DNA of 46,712 nucleotides from Pseudomonadota bacterium (GTDB taxonomy: Bacteria > Myxococcota_A > Polyangia > Polyangiales > JAFGIB01): contig JADGRE010000019.1 in NCBI GenBank assembly GCA_017881185.1, forward strand, positions 1 through 46,712, in the 5' to 3' direction. Every line of letters starts with the position of its first letter. Positions within the stretch are counted from its first letter, which is position 1. This document shows, piece after piece, positions 8,076-16,960 of the stretch. A model generated the notes under the pieces. That model worked only from the letters and a program-made list of their open reading frames with translations. It was not told where the DNA came from and searched no databases. A program made the position numbers and the translations under genes.

Positions 8076-8750
8076 ATGGGTCAGGAACTGTCGCCATCGC
8101 CGCGCGCGCTCATCGTCGAGCTTTGCCGGCACTTCTACGCACAGGGCTGGGTCTCCGGCACGGGCGGCGGCATCAGCATCCGCCAAGATGGCCGCGTGTA
8201 CATGGCGCCGAGCGGGGTGCAGAAAGAGCGCATCGCCGAAGCGGACCTGTACGTGCTCGATGAAGCCGGCGCGGTGCTCGAAACGCCGAGCACTGCAGGT
8301 CTCGCGCCCAGCGCGTGCTCGCCGCTCTTCTTCAACGCCTTTCGCCTGCGCGATGCTGGCGCGGTCATCCACAGCCACGCCATGGAAGCCATGCTGGCCA
8401 CGCTGCTGTTCCGCGACAGCTTCGAGTGCACGCAGCTCGAGATGATCAAGGGCATCGCCGGTCACGGTTACCACGACCGCTTGATCGTGCCGATCATCGA
8501 GAACACCGCGCATGAGTGCGATCTCGCCGACAGCATGGCCGAGGCCATCAAGGCGCATCCTCGTTCGCACGCGGTGCTGGTGCGACGTCACGGCGTGTAC
8601 ATCTGGGGCAAGGACTGGGTGCAGGCCAAGACCCACGCCGAGTGTTACCACTACCTGTTCGACGCCGCCGTGCGCATGCACCAGCTCGGGATGCACGCAG
8701 CGGAAGCCGACAAGCCGTCGCTCGAAGCGGTTGGCGGCACACGCCGTTGA
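8076..8750 (+). CDS. mtnB: Methylthioribulose-1-phosphate dehydratase (class II aldolase fold)
   Basis: This 224-residue enzyme belongs to the class II aldolase/adducin fold. The oxyanion loop (WVSGTGGGISIR) is followed by zinc ligands His99 and His101 (VIHSHAME) and the catalytic Glu122 (QLEMIKG). A third zinc His172 (VRRHGVYIWG) completes the site. The pattern fits MtnB/APIP, which dehydrates 5-methylthioribulose-1-phosphate in the methionine salvage pathway. Adjacency to acireductone dioxygenase strengthens this reading over a fuculose aldolase. The ATG at 8076 is chosen because the domain starts there; longer upstream frames run back into the FrzS-like gene. mtnA and mtnC are not in the window. 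Confidence 0.88.
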   Translation: MGQELSPSPRALIVELCRHFYAQGWVSGTGGGISIRQDGRVYMAPSGVQKERIAEADLYVLDEAGAVLETPSTAGLAPSACSPLFFNAFRLRDAGAVIHSHAMEAMLATLLFRDSFECTQLEMIKGIAGHGYHDRLIVPIIENTAHECDLADSMAEAIKAHPRSHAVLVRRHGVYIWGKDWVQAKTHAECYHYLFDAAVRMHQLGMHAAEADKPSLEAVGGTRR

Positions 8751-8787
8751 ACGCGATGAAGCGCAACGCACGACGCAGGAGGCAATG

Positions 8788-9231
8788 ATGAAAGCGCATT
8801 GGTTGGAAGGCGAGGGCGGAGCCATCGACCCACAGACGCTGATCGACAACGATGTGTTGTATCAGCAGATCGACACCCACCCCGCGCGCTACCGCACCCC
8901 GGTGGACGAGCTGAAGACCACCCGCGGCTACGTCCAGGAAGACATCGTCGAGCTCAATCCGCAGACGCCGGACCTCGACGCCATCTGCGCCAAGTTCATC
9001 GGCGAGCATTTTCACGACGACGACGAAGTGCGCTTCGTGCTCGAGGGTGAAGGCATCTTCGACATCCGCTCGCGCGACGACCGCTACATGCGCGTGCAAG
9101 TGAAGAAGGGCGATCTCATCGTGGTTCCGGCCAAGCGCCACCACCGCTTCATGCTCACGGAAACCAAGAGTATCCGCTGCGTGCGCCTGTTCAAGGACCA
9201 GAGCGGCTGGGTCCCTCACTACCGCGGCTGA
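8788..9231 (+). CDS. mtnD: Acireductone dioxygenase (ARD)
   Basis: This 147-residue cupin has the ARD metal-binding motif EHFHDDDEVRFVLEG (His74, His76, Glu80) and the fourth ligand in KRHHRF (His119). It oxidises acireductone from 5'-methylthioadenosine recycling. The iron form makes the methionine keto-acid precursor and the nickel form makes methylthiopropionate, formate and CO; the sequence does not fix the metal. Two adjacent ATGs (8785 and 8788) follow AGGAGG (8777-8782). The second has the better spacing of 5 nt and is used here. It is 37 bp after mtnB, so the two form one operon. Confidence 0.93.
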   Translation: MKAHWLEGEGGAIDPQTLIDNDVLYQQIDTHPARYRTPVDELKTTRGYVQEDIVELNPQTPDLDAICAKFIGEHFHDDDEVRFVLEGEGIFDIRSRDDRYMRVQVKKGDLIVVPAKRHHRFMLTETKSIRCVRLFKDQSGWVPHYRG

Positions 9232-9248
9232 GCTGCAGCAGCTGTCAC

Positions 9249-9461
9249 ATGCAACGCAGCGCCGAGCTGGACGCGGCCCTCGAGACCGCGAGCGACGAAT
9301 ACAAGCTGCCGGTGTACTACCGCGACTGCGTGCGCCCGCTGCTCAACATGCCGCGCACGCAGTGGCCGCGTTGCTGTGGACGAGGCTGCGAGCCCTGCAT
9401 GGACACGCTGGTGGGCGTGGCCAGCCGGGTGTGTGAGTTGCTGGGCGCTGAGCCGGAGTGA
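9249..9461 (+). CDS. Small Cys-rich protein with CCGxGCxxC motif
   Basis: This 70-residue frame starts 17 bp after mtnD and appears to be the third gene of the operon. Its core, WPRCCGRGCEPCMDTL, resembles the CCGxGCxxC motif of oxidoreductase-like (OXLD1-type) and DUF5522-type small proteins, which often have Pro residues just before the paired cysteines. The four clustered cysteines could bind a metal or form disulfides. There is no clear ribosome binding site, so translation may depend on coupling to mtnD. The match to the motif family is my recollection and needs a profile search. It is possible but less likely that this is a chance frame. Confidence 0.55.
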   Translation: MQRSAELDAALETASDEYKLPVYYRDCVRPLLNMPRTQWPRCCGRGCEPCMDTLVGVASRVCELLGAEPE

Positions 9462-9473
9462 GTGGCACTCAGC

Positions 9474-10976
9474 CTACGGGCACACGGCGCAGCCAAGCGA
9501 GACGGCTTCGGCGGCGCAGGTTGCGTCCCAGTAGCCAGAAGACTTGGAATCACGGCCGCAGCAGAACGGATCGGCCTTGGTGTCGTGCGAGCACACGCAC
9601 TCCCTGACGAAATCGATGCTGCAGCCCACGCGGTTTGTCCCACCCGCGCCCAGTCCCGTGCCATCCGTGCAGCAGTCGCCGCCGCTGCACTCGGGGTCAG
9701 GCTTGCCGTCGGCGAAGGTGCACCCGCACTCGCAATACTTGTCGGTCTTGTAGCTGTCTGGGCACGCGGCGGGTTGACCGTTCGAATCGCATTCCGGCCA
9801 CGTGTTCCAGAGCGAGTTGGGGTCCCAGGTGCTATTGCCGATGCACATTGCCTTCGTGCAAGCACTGGTGCAATCGGCGCTGTCGTCGAAGTTGCACCCG
9901 CAGTCGCAGCTGCCATCGTGTTGAAAGCCGATATCGCAGAGGTGCTCATTGCCGCACCAGAAGAAGTCGCAGCTCGGGTTGAGCGAGCTGGTCCCGGGCG
10001 GATCGGTGCACGTGCCGTTCGTGCAGACTGCGCTCGTGCCGATGCGGCACTTCGATTCGCACGGTGATCCGTCGTTGGTGGGCGTGCCGTTAGTGCATGC
10101 GCCTTTGCTGTCGCAGGTCTCGCCCGTCGTGCACTCGTTGTCGTCGTCACAGGCTGCATTCACGTGGTCGGGGGTGCCACCCTTGCAGCTACCCTTGGCG
10201 TCGCACTGCGTGTTCTTCGTGCAAGTGTTGAAGTCGTCGCACGGAGCGCCCACGGCGGCTTGCGACGTGTTGCCGCACCAACCGTTGTCTTGGCAGGTCT
10301 CTCCGGTGGTGCAGTCGTTGCCGTCGTCACACGCGACGCCGGTGGACCCCTGCACAGCCAGGCAGTCGCCCGTGCTCGGGTTGCACTGGCCCATCTTGCA
10401 ACCCTCGGTCACCGACGAGCAATCCTTCAAGCTACCGACACAGCTGCCGGCTACGCAGGCGTCACCGTCGGTGCACGGGTCGGAGTCGTTGCAGCTGGTG
10501 GTGTCGGCCATCGGCTGGGCCTCGCAGGTGCCCGTGCTTGGCTTGCAGACGCCCTTGTTGCACGCGTCGTCTAACGAGCTGCAGTCCTTGGTGGCGCTGC
10601 CCTTGCAGACGCCCGCGCTACAGACTGGCGAGGTTTCGCAGGCATTGCTGCATGCCTTGCCTTCGTTGCGCGGCTGGGCCTCGCACTTGCCTGCCTTGCA
10701 GACGCCCTTGTTGCACTCGCTGTCGAGCTTCGTGCAGCTCACGCCTTTGCACGCGTCGACAACAGCGCCGTCCTTGCCACCGACCGCACCATCCGCCGGC
10801 CCGCCGTCGTTGCCGCCGTCGCCCTTGCCGCTACCCCCACCGTCCGCTTTGCCTCCATCCGCCGCCTGGTTCGCGTGGAAGGTGCTGAAATCGTCGAGGA
10901 AGGCGCAACCCGAGAGCGGGGCGCACAGGGCTGATAGAGCGGTGAAACCAAGCGTAAGGCGAAAGAAACGAGTCAT
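9474..10976 (-). CDS. Large cysteine-rich lipoprotein
   Basis: The start is the ATG at 10976, with TTGGAGG about 8 nt upstream; an open extension of 77 codons has no such signal. The 500-residue product begins with a lipoprotein signal peptide ending in LSGC (Cys24), so it should be lipid-anchored, probably at the outer membrane. A Gly/Asp-rich spacer (about 36-75) leads to a long Cys-rich region. Short cassettes of the form CNKGVCKxxxGTCE, CxDSDPCTDGDACVAGSC and CDDGNDCTTGETC recur there, resembling EGF-like or keratin-associated-style Cys repeats common in Myxococcota surface proteins. A second Cys-rich segment lies near the C-terminus. No enzymatic motif is seen; adhesion or a structural surface role is inferred. 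Confidence 0.88.
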   Translation of the reverse strand: MTRFFRLTLGFTALSALCAPLSGCAFLDDFSTFHANQAADGGKADGGGSGKGDGGNDGGPADGAVGGKDGAVVDACKGVSCTKLDSECNKGVCKAGKCEAQPRNEGKACSNACETSPVCSAGVCKGSATKDCSSLDDACNKGVCKPSTGTCEAQPMADTTSCNDSDPCTDGDACVAGSCVGSLKDCSSVTEGCKMGQCNPSTGDCLAVQGSTGVACDDGNDCTTGETCQDNGWCGNTSQAAVGAPCDDFNTCTKNTQCDAKGSCKGGTPDHVNAACDDDNECTTGETCDSKGACTNGTPTNDGSPCESKCRIGTSAVCTNGTCTDPPGTSSLNPSCDFFWCGNEHLCDIGFQHDGSCDCGCNFDDSADCTSACTKAMCIGNSTWDPNSLWNTWPECDSNGQPAACPDSYKTDKYCECGCTFADGKPDPECSGGDCCTDGTGLGAGGTNRVGCSIDFVRECVCSHDTKADPFCCGRDSKSSGYWDATCAAEAVSLGCAVCP

Positions 10977-11205
10977 CCGCGGGCCTCCAAGCGAGCAACG
11001 GCGACAACCGGCGGAGCATACGCCGAGGCCCCCGGGTCTGGCCACCCTGGATTGGTGCGGCTGGCGGCATCCGGAACACGGTTGGCAGCCTCGGCCTGCC
11101 GCGGACCGCCGGAACTGTGATACAAGCTTCGCCCGCCGCGGCGCGCCCGGGCGCACCAATCGGCCGAGGCACCACGCGGTACTACGCGGCCGTACGAGGA
11201 AGTTC

Positions 11206-12966
11206 ATGCTTTACGCCATCGAGCGCACGCTCAAGCTGATCCAGGGTTTTGCGCTTTACAGCCCGACCAGCAATCAGACGATCGCTTTGCAGCTGGAGCG
11301 CCACGCCCGCCAGCGGCCGACGCACCCGTTCCTGATCTTCGGCGAGCGCCACTACAGCTACGCGCAGGCCAACGCCCTCATCAACCAGCACGCCGACGCC
11401 TACAAGAAGCTGGGCGTGGGCAAGGGCCAGGTCGTGGCGCTGGTGATGGAGAACCGGCCGGAGTTTCTCTGGCACATGTTCGGCCTGCACAAGCTCGGCG
11501 CGGTCTCGAGCTTGATCAACACGCACGGGCAGGGCGACATGCTGGCGCACGCCATTCGCATCTGTAACCCCGAGCGCGTCATCGTGGGCTCCGAGATTTG
11601 GTCGCATTTCGACGAAGTGCGCGCGAAGCTGGCGGAGGTGGTCACCAGCAAGGTCGATGTCGACGTCGATGTCGACGCCCCTTACGCGGCGGATCTGCCG
11701 GTCTGGGGCGAGCGGCTGAAGGATGCGTCCGAGGCCGACCCCGCCGAGACGGGCACGCACACGCTGCAGGATCAGGCCGCGTACATCTACACCAGCGGCA
11801 CCACGGGCTTGCCCAAGGCCGCCGTGGTTCGGCACCACCGCTTCTTCCGCGGTGGCCGCGTGTGGGCCGGCGCAGCCTTGCGCTTCGGGCCCAACGACGT
11901 GCTCTACAACTGCCTGCCGCTCTACCACAGCAACGCAGTGCTCTTGGCCACCAGCAGCGTGGTCACTGCTGGCGTGACCATGGCGCTGTCGCGCAAGTTC
12001 TCGCGCTCGCGCTTCTGGGACGAAGTGCGCGAGTCGCGCGCCACCTCGTTCATCTACATCGGCGAGCTGTGTCGCTACCTGATGAACGCCGAGCCTTCGC
12101 CGCGCGATCGCGACCACAAGGTGCGCGTGGTGACGGGCAACGGCCTGCGCCCGGACATCTGGGAAGCGTTCCAGCAGCGCTTCGGCATCGCGCGCGTCGC
12201 CGAGTTCTACGGCGCGACCGAGGGCAACTGCATCACGCTGAACCTGTTCAACACGGTGGGCTCGGTCGGTCGCTTGCTGCCGGGCATGGCGCTTGCGCGT
12301 TGGGACGAGGCCAAGCAGAGCTTCATCCGCGACTCGCGCGGTTTCTGCATGAAAGCCAAGGCCGGCGAGCCCGGCATCTTGCTCGGCAAGATTCGCCCGC
12401 GCGGCGAGTTCGACGGCTATCAGGACAAAGCGGCGAGCGAGAAGAAGATCGTGCGCGATGCGTTCGAGAAGGGCGACGCCTGGTTCAACACGGGCGACCT
12501 CTTGCGTGCCGATCGCGTGGGTAACCTGTTCTTCATGGATCGCCTCGGCGACACCTTCCGCTGGAAGGGCGAGAACGTCGCCACCTCCGAAGTGCAGGAG
12601 CAGATCTCGAAGTGGCCGCCCGCCTGCGAAGTGAACGTGTACGGCGTGCAGATCCAGGGCACCGAGGGGCGCGCCGGCATGGCGGCGGTGGTGCTGTCTC
12701 CGGACGAGCCGTTCGACGCCGCGGCGTTCAAGACGCACGTGGCCGGCGCTCTGCCGAGCTATGCGCGCCCGCTCTTCGTGCGCGTGATGCCCGAGATGCA
12801 GACCACGGGCACCTTCAAGCTCAAGAAGACCGACCTGCAGAAGGAAGGCTTCGATCCCCGCACTGTGCACGACCCGCTCTACTTCCTGCACCCGGAGCGC
12901 CAGGAGTACGTGCCGCTCGATCTGGCGCTGCACGACGCGATCAGCACCGGCCGGCTGCGTCTGTAG
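11206..12966 (+). CDS. FATP-type (very) long-chain acyl-CoA synthetase
   Basis: The 586-residue protein belongs to the ANL adenylating superfamily. The AMP/P-loop motif YIYTSGTTGLPKAA lies at residues 193-206. The A5-type motif FYGATEGNCITLNLFNTVG and the hinge/ribose motif WFNTGDLL...FMDRLGDTFRWKGENV follow. The ATEGN and DRLGDTFRWKGENV strings are characteristic of the SLC27/FATP-FadD6 branch, which activates long and very long fatty acids. Its N-terminus starts at the ATG at 11206, preceded by GAGGA. A Val-Asp run (VDVDVDVD) near residue 150 is encoded by a perfect 12-bp tandem repeat and looks like a local expansion. It is monocistronic and convergent with a TetR-family gene. Confidence 0.88.
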   Translation: MLYAIERTLKLIQGFALYSPTSNQTIALQLERHARQRPTHPFLIFGERHYSYAQANALINQHADAYKKLGVGKGQVVALVMENRPEFLWHMFGLHKLGAVSSLINTHGQGDMLAHAIRICNPERVIVGSEIWSHFDEVRAKLAEVVTSKVDVDVDVDAPYAADLPVWGERLKDASEADPAETGTHTLQDQAAYIYTSGTTGLPKAAVVRHHRFFRGGRVWAGAALRFGPNDVLYNCLPLYHSNAVLLATSSVVTAGVTMALSRKFSRSRFWDEVRESRATSFIYIGELCRYLMNAEPSPRDRDHKVRVVTGNGLRPDIWEAFQQRFGIARVAEFYGATEGNCITLNLFNTVGSVGRLLPGMALARWDEAKQSFIRDSRGFCMKAKAGEPGILLGKIRPRGEFDGYQDKAASEKKIVRDAFEKGDAWFNTGDLLRADRVGNLFFMDRLGDTFRWKGENVATSEVQEQISKWPPACEVNVYGVQIQGTEGRAGMAAVVLSPDEPFDAAAFKTHVAGALPSYARPLFVRVMPEMQTTGTFKLKKTDLQKEGFDPRTVHDPLYFLHPERQEYVPLDLALHDAISTGRLRL

Positions 12967-13001
12967 CACGCGACGGTAGAGCCGGCGCGTCAGCTGGAAA
13001 T

Positions 13002-13042
13002 GCAGCAGGCCCCGGGATCTTGCGACCCGCGAGGCCTGTTGC
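13002..13042. terminator. Hairpin between convergent acyl-CoA synthetase and tetR-type genes
   Basis: GCAGCAGGCC (13002-13011) pairs with GGCCTGTTGC (13033-13042) with one G-U pair, and inner CGGG (13013-13016) pairs with CCCG (13026-13029). It sits midway between two convergent genes and could stop transcription from both sides, though no strong T-run follows on either strand. Confidence 0.5.
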
Positions 13043-13075
13043 GTTTGCGTGTTCGCGCTGTCGTGTTCGCGCGGG

Positions 13076-13741
13076 TTACGCCGACAACTGCGTGACCTTG
13101 TAGCTGCCCGACTCGCTCGAGGGCACGTACACGAGGTAGCGCAACATCATGTCCGTGAGCTCGCCGGCCAGGGCGCCGTCGTTCTTGGCCTCGGTGTCGG
13201 TCTCGACGGCCGCACGGATCACGCTCGGGATGGCGTGGACCAGCAAGAACACCGCGCGGTCGATGTTCTGATGGCGGATCTGGTGGCGCAGCGAGGTCAT
13301 GTAGTGGCGGATGCGCTCGGCCAGCTTCTCTTCGAAGTCGTAGATGCGCTTGAGCTCCCCGATCTTGGGGACCTCCTGGCACAGCACCTGGTGCAGCTTG
13401 GGGTCGAGCCGGTACGCCGCGATCAGCGCGTTCACCAGCACGCGGGCGCTGTCCGGGAGCTCTTCTGGGCTCGCGTCATCGAGCGCGCTCGTCACCAGGT
13501 CGAGCATGCGATGCACATGCTCTTCCACCAGCGCGGCGACCAAGGCCTCTTTGCTGGGGAAGTACTGGTACAGCGAGCCGATGCTGACGCCGGCGGCTTG
13601 CGCGATGCGGTTGGTGCTGGCGCGGTCATAGCCGTCCTCGACGAGGACGCGGGCCGTGGCTTGGACGATGGCATCGACCGTGGCCTGGGCTCGGGCTTGG
13701 CGCGGCCTGCGCCGTGGATGCATGAGTGGGATCTCTCGCAT
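13076..13741 (-). CDS. TetR/AcrR-family transcriptional regulator
   Basis: The 221-residue protein has a TetR-type N-terminal helix-turn-helix. RAQATVDAIVQATARVLVE is the first helix, DRASTNRIAQAAGVSIGSLY carries the HTH, and QYFPSKEALVAAL follows. The all-helical ligand-binding domain matches the TetR_C family often linked to fatty-acid or efflux control. A start at the internal ATG (13723) is also possible; both have GAGAGA-like sequences upstream. It faces the acyl-CoA synthetase across a hairpin. A role in regulating fatty-acid use is a guess from proximity only. No operator palindrome was recognised in the 120 bp upstream. Confidence 0.9.
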   Translation of the reverse strand: MREIPLMHPRRRPRQARAQATVDAIVQATARVLVEDGYDRASTNRIAQAAGVSIGSLYQYFPSKEALVAALVEEHVHRMLDLVTSALDDASPEELPDSARVLVNALIAAYRLDPKLHQVLCQEVPKIGELKRIYDFEEKLAERIRHYMTSLRHQIRHQNIDRAVFLLVHAIPSVIRAAVETDTEAKNDGALAGELTDMMLRYLVYVPSSESGSYKVTQLSA

Positions 13742-13864
13742 GGGGCACTCTCTCGTCTGGCAATAGCCGCGCCTGCCGTGTTCCGTTGGGCTTTCTGGCG
13801 GCTCTCTGCTCAGTGGTCGTTCGAGGTTCCACGGATTTCCGAGTTGCTGTGAACTTTCTGTACT

Positions 13865-15364
13865 TCAGGGGCGTAAGCCCGGCCACGAGGGCAGGGGACC
13901 ATCCGCCGGACCTGGGACCTGAATGGCCAGCGGATAGACGCAGGAGGTGCCGGCCATGATACCCGCGGGCCGGTGATTGCCGCTGTTCCTGATACCTCCG
14001 AAGGGCAAACGGCCGCTGGCGCCGGCTGTGGACCGGTTCCATTGCAGGACCCCCACGCGCAGGCGGTCTGCCGCTTGCTCGAACGCTTCGCGCGATCGAG
14101 TGAAGACCGAGGCGGTCAGCCCGAAGCGGGTGTCGTTCGCCAGCGCGAGGGCGGCGTCGGCGTCGCGGGCGATGTAGACCGCGAGATCGGGGCCGAAGAG
14201 CTCTTCGTCGCTGTAGCCCGGTGCGCGTGCCGAGGCGTTCGGCGCGACATGCAGCGCGGGGCGCAGGTAGTGGCCCGCATGCCCGGGGACCTCGGCGCTT
14301 CCACCCGGTACCAGCGGCGTGAACCCGGCGGCTTGCGCGGCGGCCTGGCCCGCGAGCACACGTGCCTGCGCTTGCGCCGAGATCAGCGGTCCCATGAACA
14401 CCTCGGAGTCGAGCGGGTAGCCCACCGTGACGGCGCGCGTGAGCTCCGCCAGGCGTGCGAGCAGCGCATCGGCGATGCCGGCCGTGACCACCACGCGGGA
14501 AGTCGCCGTGCAGCGCTGACCGGCCGTGACGAAACCCGCGAAGGCGATGGCTCGCGAAGCGCGTTCGAGATCGCAGTCATCGAGCACCACGCTGGTGTTC
14601 TTACCGCCGAGCTCCAGCGCGATGATGCGATCGAGGCGCTCGCCTTGGCTTGCGAGGATGCGCCGGCCTACGGCCACCGAGCCGGTGAACATCACGCCAT
14701 CCACGCCCGCATGTTGCGCGAGCGCGCCGCCGGCAGGCCCTTCGCCCTGCACCACGTTGAACACGCCCGCAGGCAAGCCCGCCTCGTGAAAGCAGCGTGC
14801 CATCCAGGTCGCCATGCTCGGCGTGCGCTCGCTGGGCTTGTGCACGACAGTGTTGCCGAGCAACAGCGCAGGGATGATCTGTCCGTTCGGCAAGTGCCCG
14901 GGGAAATTGAAGGGCCCGATGACGGCGATCACACCGTGCGGCCGGTAGCGAACTTCTCCGGGCAGATCGGCGATGACGCGGTCTGCCGTGTAGCTGTGGC
15001 CTTCGCCCAGCATCACGTCGACCTTTGCGATCATGGCGTCGACCTCGGTCGCGGCCTCCCATGCGGGCTTGCCGACCTCGCGCGCGATCGTCTGCACAAG
15101 CTCGGCGCGGTGCGCACCTAGCTGCGCTTGGTAGCGCTTGAGGCAGGCCGCGCGCTCTGGCAGCGCTGTGCGGCGCCAAGTGGGAAAGGCCGTGCGCGCC
15201 GCGTCGGCGGCAGCGTCGATTGCGCTCGCGGCATACGGGTGAACGGCGCTCAGCTCGCTCTGGTCTGCGGGGCCGTGGATGCGCAGCTCACCGTCCGCGG
15301 CGACTGGCACCTGGAAACGTCCCGCGATGTAGTCGCCCGGTCGGTCCAGCACTGGCAAGGCCAT
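13865..15364 (-). CDS. astD: AstD-like aldehyde dehydrogenase (succinylglutamate-semialdehyde type)
   Basis: The 499-residue protein has complete ALDH catalytic residues: Asn154 (GPFNFPGHLPNG), Glu251 (ALELGGKN) and nucleophile Cys285 (TAGQRCTATSR). The C-terminal string PFGGIRNSGNHRPAGIMAG is close to the AstD signature (GGI..SGNHRPSAYYA), which argues for N-succinylglutamate 5-semialdehyde oxidation in arginine catabolism. No other ast gene is nearby, so a different acylated semialdehyde substrate is possible. The ATG at 15364 begins the family-typical N-terminus; the longer frame would overlap the divergent carboxylesterase start. It is divergent from that gene with 67 bp between starts. 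Confidence 0.8.
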   Translation of the reverse strand: MALPVLDRPGDYIAGRFQVPVAADGELRIHGPADQSELSAVHPYAASAIDAAADAARTAFPTWRRTALPERAACLKRYQAQLGAHRAELVQTIAREVGKPAWEAATEVDAMIAKVDVMLGEGHSYTADRVIADLPGEVRYRPHGVIAVIGPFNFPGHLPNGQIIPALLLGNTVVHKPSERTPSMATWMARCFHEAGLPAGVFNVVQGEGPAGGALAQHAGVDGVMFTGSVAVGRRILASQGERLDRIIALELGGKNTSVVLDDCDLERASRAIAFAGFVTAGQRCTATSRVVVTAGIADALLARLAELTRAVTVGYPLDSEVFMGPLISAQAQARVLAGQAAAQAAGFTPLVPGGSAEVPGHAGHYLRPALHVAPNASARAPGYSDEELFGPDLAVYIARDADAALALANDTRFGLTASVFTRSREAFEQAADRLRVGVLQWNRSTAGASGRLPFGGIRNSGNHRPAGIMAGTSCVYPLAIQVPGPADGPLPSWPGLRP

Positions 15365-15431
15365 GCCGAAGCGTAGCAGTTTCCGCAAGCACGCTTGGCG
15401 CCGGCAGCGCTTCGTGAAAGAACCGGGGGTC

Positions 15432-16955
15432 ATGACGATCAGCGCGTGGTGCGAGCAGGGAAAGCTCGAGGGTGAGCTCGGGCCTCACGGCGTGAGCGTG
15501 TTCCGCGGTGTGCCGTATGCCGCGCCACCCGTCGGCAAGCTGCGCTTCCGCGCAACGCAAGCGGTGGCGTCGTGGTCCGGCGTAGCTGACGCACGCAAGT
15601 TTCGTGGCGCTGCGTCCCAAGATGCCGGGCTGATGCAAGACATCGGCGAGCGCAGCGAAGACTGTCTGTATCTCAACGTCTGGACGCCCGCGGTGGACGG
15701 CGCGGCGCGACCCGTGATGGTGTGGATTCACGGCGGTGGTTTCAGCGTCGGGTCGAGCGCGCAAGAGGTCTACGACGCAGCGGCGCTCGCGCAGCGTGGC
15801 GACGTGACCGTGGTGAGTCTCAACTACCGGCTGGGCGCGCTCGGCTTTGCGTACCTCGTCGACTTGCTCGGTCCGAGCGCGGAGGTCAGCTCCAACAATG
15901 GACTACGCGATCAGATCGCCGCGTTGCGCTGGGTACGGCAGAACATCGGCAACTTCGGGGGCGATCCCGCGAACGTGACCGTGTTCGGCGAATCGGCCGG
16001 CGCGATGAGCATCGGTGCGCTGCTGGCGGCGCCCGACGCGCGTGGGCTGTTTCGCCGCGCCATCGCGCAAAGTGGTGCGGCTCATCATGCGACCACGCCG
16101 GCCGAGGCCTCGCGCATGGCGGAGTTGGTGTTGCACGGTCTTGGGATCGGCGCTGCTCGTCCGGAGCGCTTGTGGAGCCTGCCCTGCGAAGAGATCGTCG
16201 CCGCGCAGCGCGCCTGCTGGAAGGAGAGCATCTTGCGCGGCCCGCTGGCGCGTCAGCTGCCACAGGGCGCGATGACCCTTATCCCCGTCGGCGATGGCAG
16301 CTTCTTGCCTTCACCGTACGAGGCCATCGAGCAGGGCTGCGCGCGCGAGGTGGACCTGATGGTCGGCGCGAACCTCGACGAGTGGAACTACTTCCTGTTT
16401 CTGGTCGAGCCGAAGAAGCGCGAAATCGACGACGACGCCGTGCTGATCAAGATTTGCAACAAGCGGCTCGCGGGTCGCGGCGCCGAGGCGGTGGCGTGCT
16501 ACCGGCAAGCGCTGGGCGCACAACTACCGGCGTGGAAGATCTACAGCGCGATCGAGGGCGACCGCATGTTCCGCATTCCCGGGCTGCGTCTGGCCGAAGC
16601 GCAGAGCGCCCACAACCACCACACGTTCATGTACTCGTTCGAGTGGTCGTCGCCGCTGTTCGGCGGCGAGATGGGTGCGTGTCACGCGGTGGAGTTGCCG
16701 TTCGTGTTTGGTACGGTCGCTGGGCCGTTCGGCCAGGCGTTCTCGGGCGGCGGACCCGAGGCCATGCGCTTGTCGGAGCAGACCTTGGACGCCTGGGCTG
16801 CGTTCGCGCGCTCCGGTGACCCGAGCCACGAGGGCATCGGAGCGTGGCCGCAATTCGACACGCGGCAACGCAGCACCATGCGCCTGGGCAAGGTCTGCGA
16901 GGCAGTGGCCGATCCACTCGCCGCGCTGCGCCCGTTCTGGGAAGGCGTGCAGTAG
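15432..16955 (+). CDS. Type-B carboxylesterase
   Basis: This 507-residue alpha/beta hydrolase has the type-B carboxylesterase signatures. RGVPYAAPPVGKLRF lies at the N-terminus, EDCLYLNVWTP precedes the oxyanion HGGGF, and the nucleophile elbow is FGESAGAMS with Ser188. The acidic member and the late His (GACHAVELPFVFG, followed by the usual phenylalanine-rich segment) complete the triad. No signal peptide is seen, so it should be cytoplasmic, similar to PnbA-type esterases. Substrates are likely esters of small aromatic or aliphatic acids. It is divergently placed from the ALDH, and the two could act in one ester/aldehyde pathway under a shared control region. Only 5 bp separate its stop from the next, convergent gene. 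Confidence 0.92.
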   Translation: MTISAWCEQGKLEGELGPHGVSVFRGVPYAAPPVGKLRFRATQAVASWSGVADARKFRGAASQDAGLMQDIGERSEDCLYLNVWTPAVDGAARPVMVWIHGGGFSVGSSAQEVYDAAALAQRGDVTVVSLNYRLGALGFAYLVDLLGPSAEVSSNNGLRDQIAALRWVRQNIGNFGGDPANVTVFGESAGAMSIGALLAAPDARGLFRRAIAQSGAAHHATTPAEASRMAELVLHGLGIGAARPERLWSLPCEEIVAAQRACWKESILRGPLARQLPQGAMTLIPVGDGSFLPSPYEAIEQGCAREVDLMVGANLDEWNYFLFLVEPKKREIDDDAVLIKICNKRLAGRGAEAVACYRQALGAQLPAWKIYSAIEGDRMFRIPGLRLAEAQSAHNHHTFMYSFEWSSPLFGGEMGACHAVELPFVFGTVAGPFGQAFSGGGPEAMRLSEQTLDAWAAFARSGDPSHEGIGAWPQFDTRQRSTMRLGKVCEAVADPLAALRPFWEGVQ

Positions 16956-16960
16956 CAGGC

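Noticed and set aside
9949-11205. A 419-codon extension of the acyl-CoA synthetase antisense to the Cys-rich lipoprotein
   Set aside because: It is the reverse frame of a Cys-rich gene with a clear lipobox; the synthetase family N-terminus starts at 11206 after GAGGA.
11182-12969. A 595-codon minus-strand frame antisense to the acyl-CoA synthetase
   Set aside because: It mirrors the synthetase codons, with many His, Arg and Val residues and no motif. The plus-strand frame has all ANL motifs.
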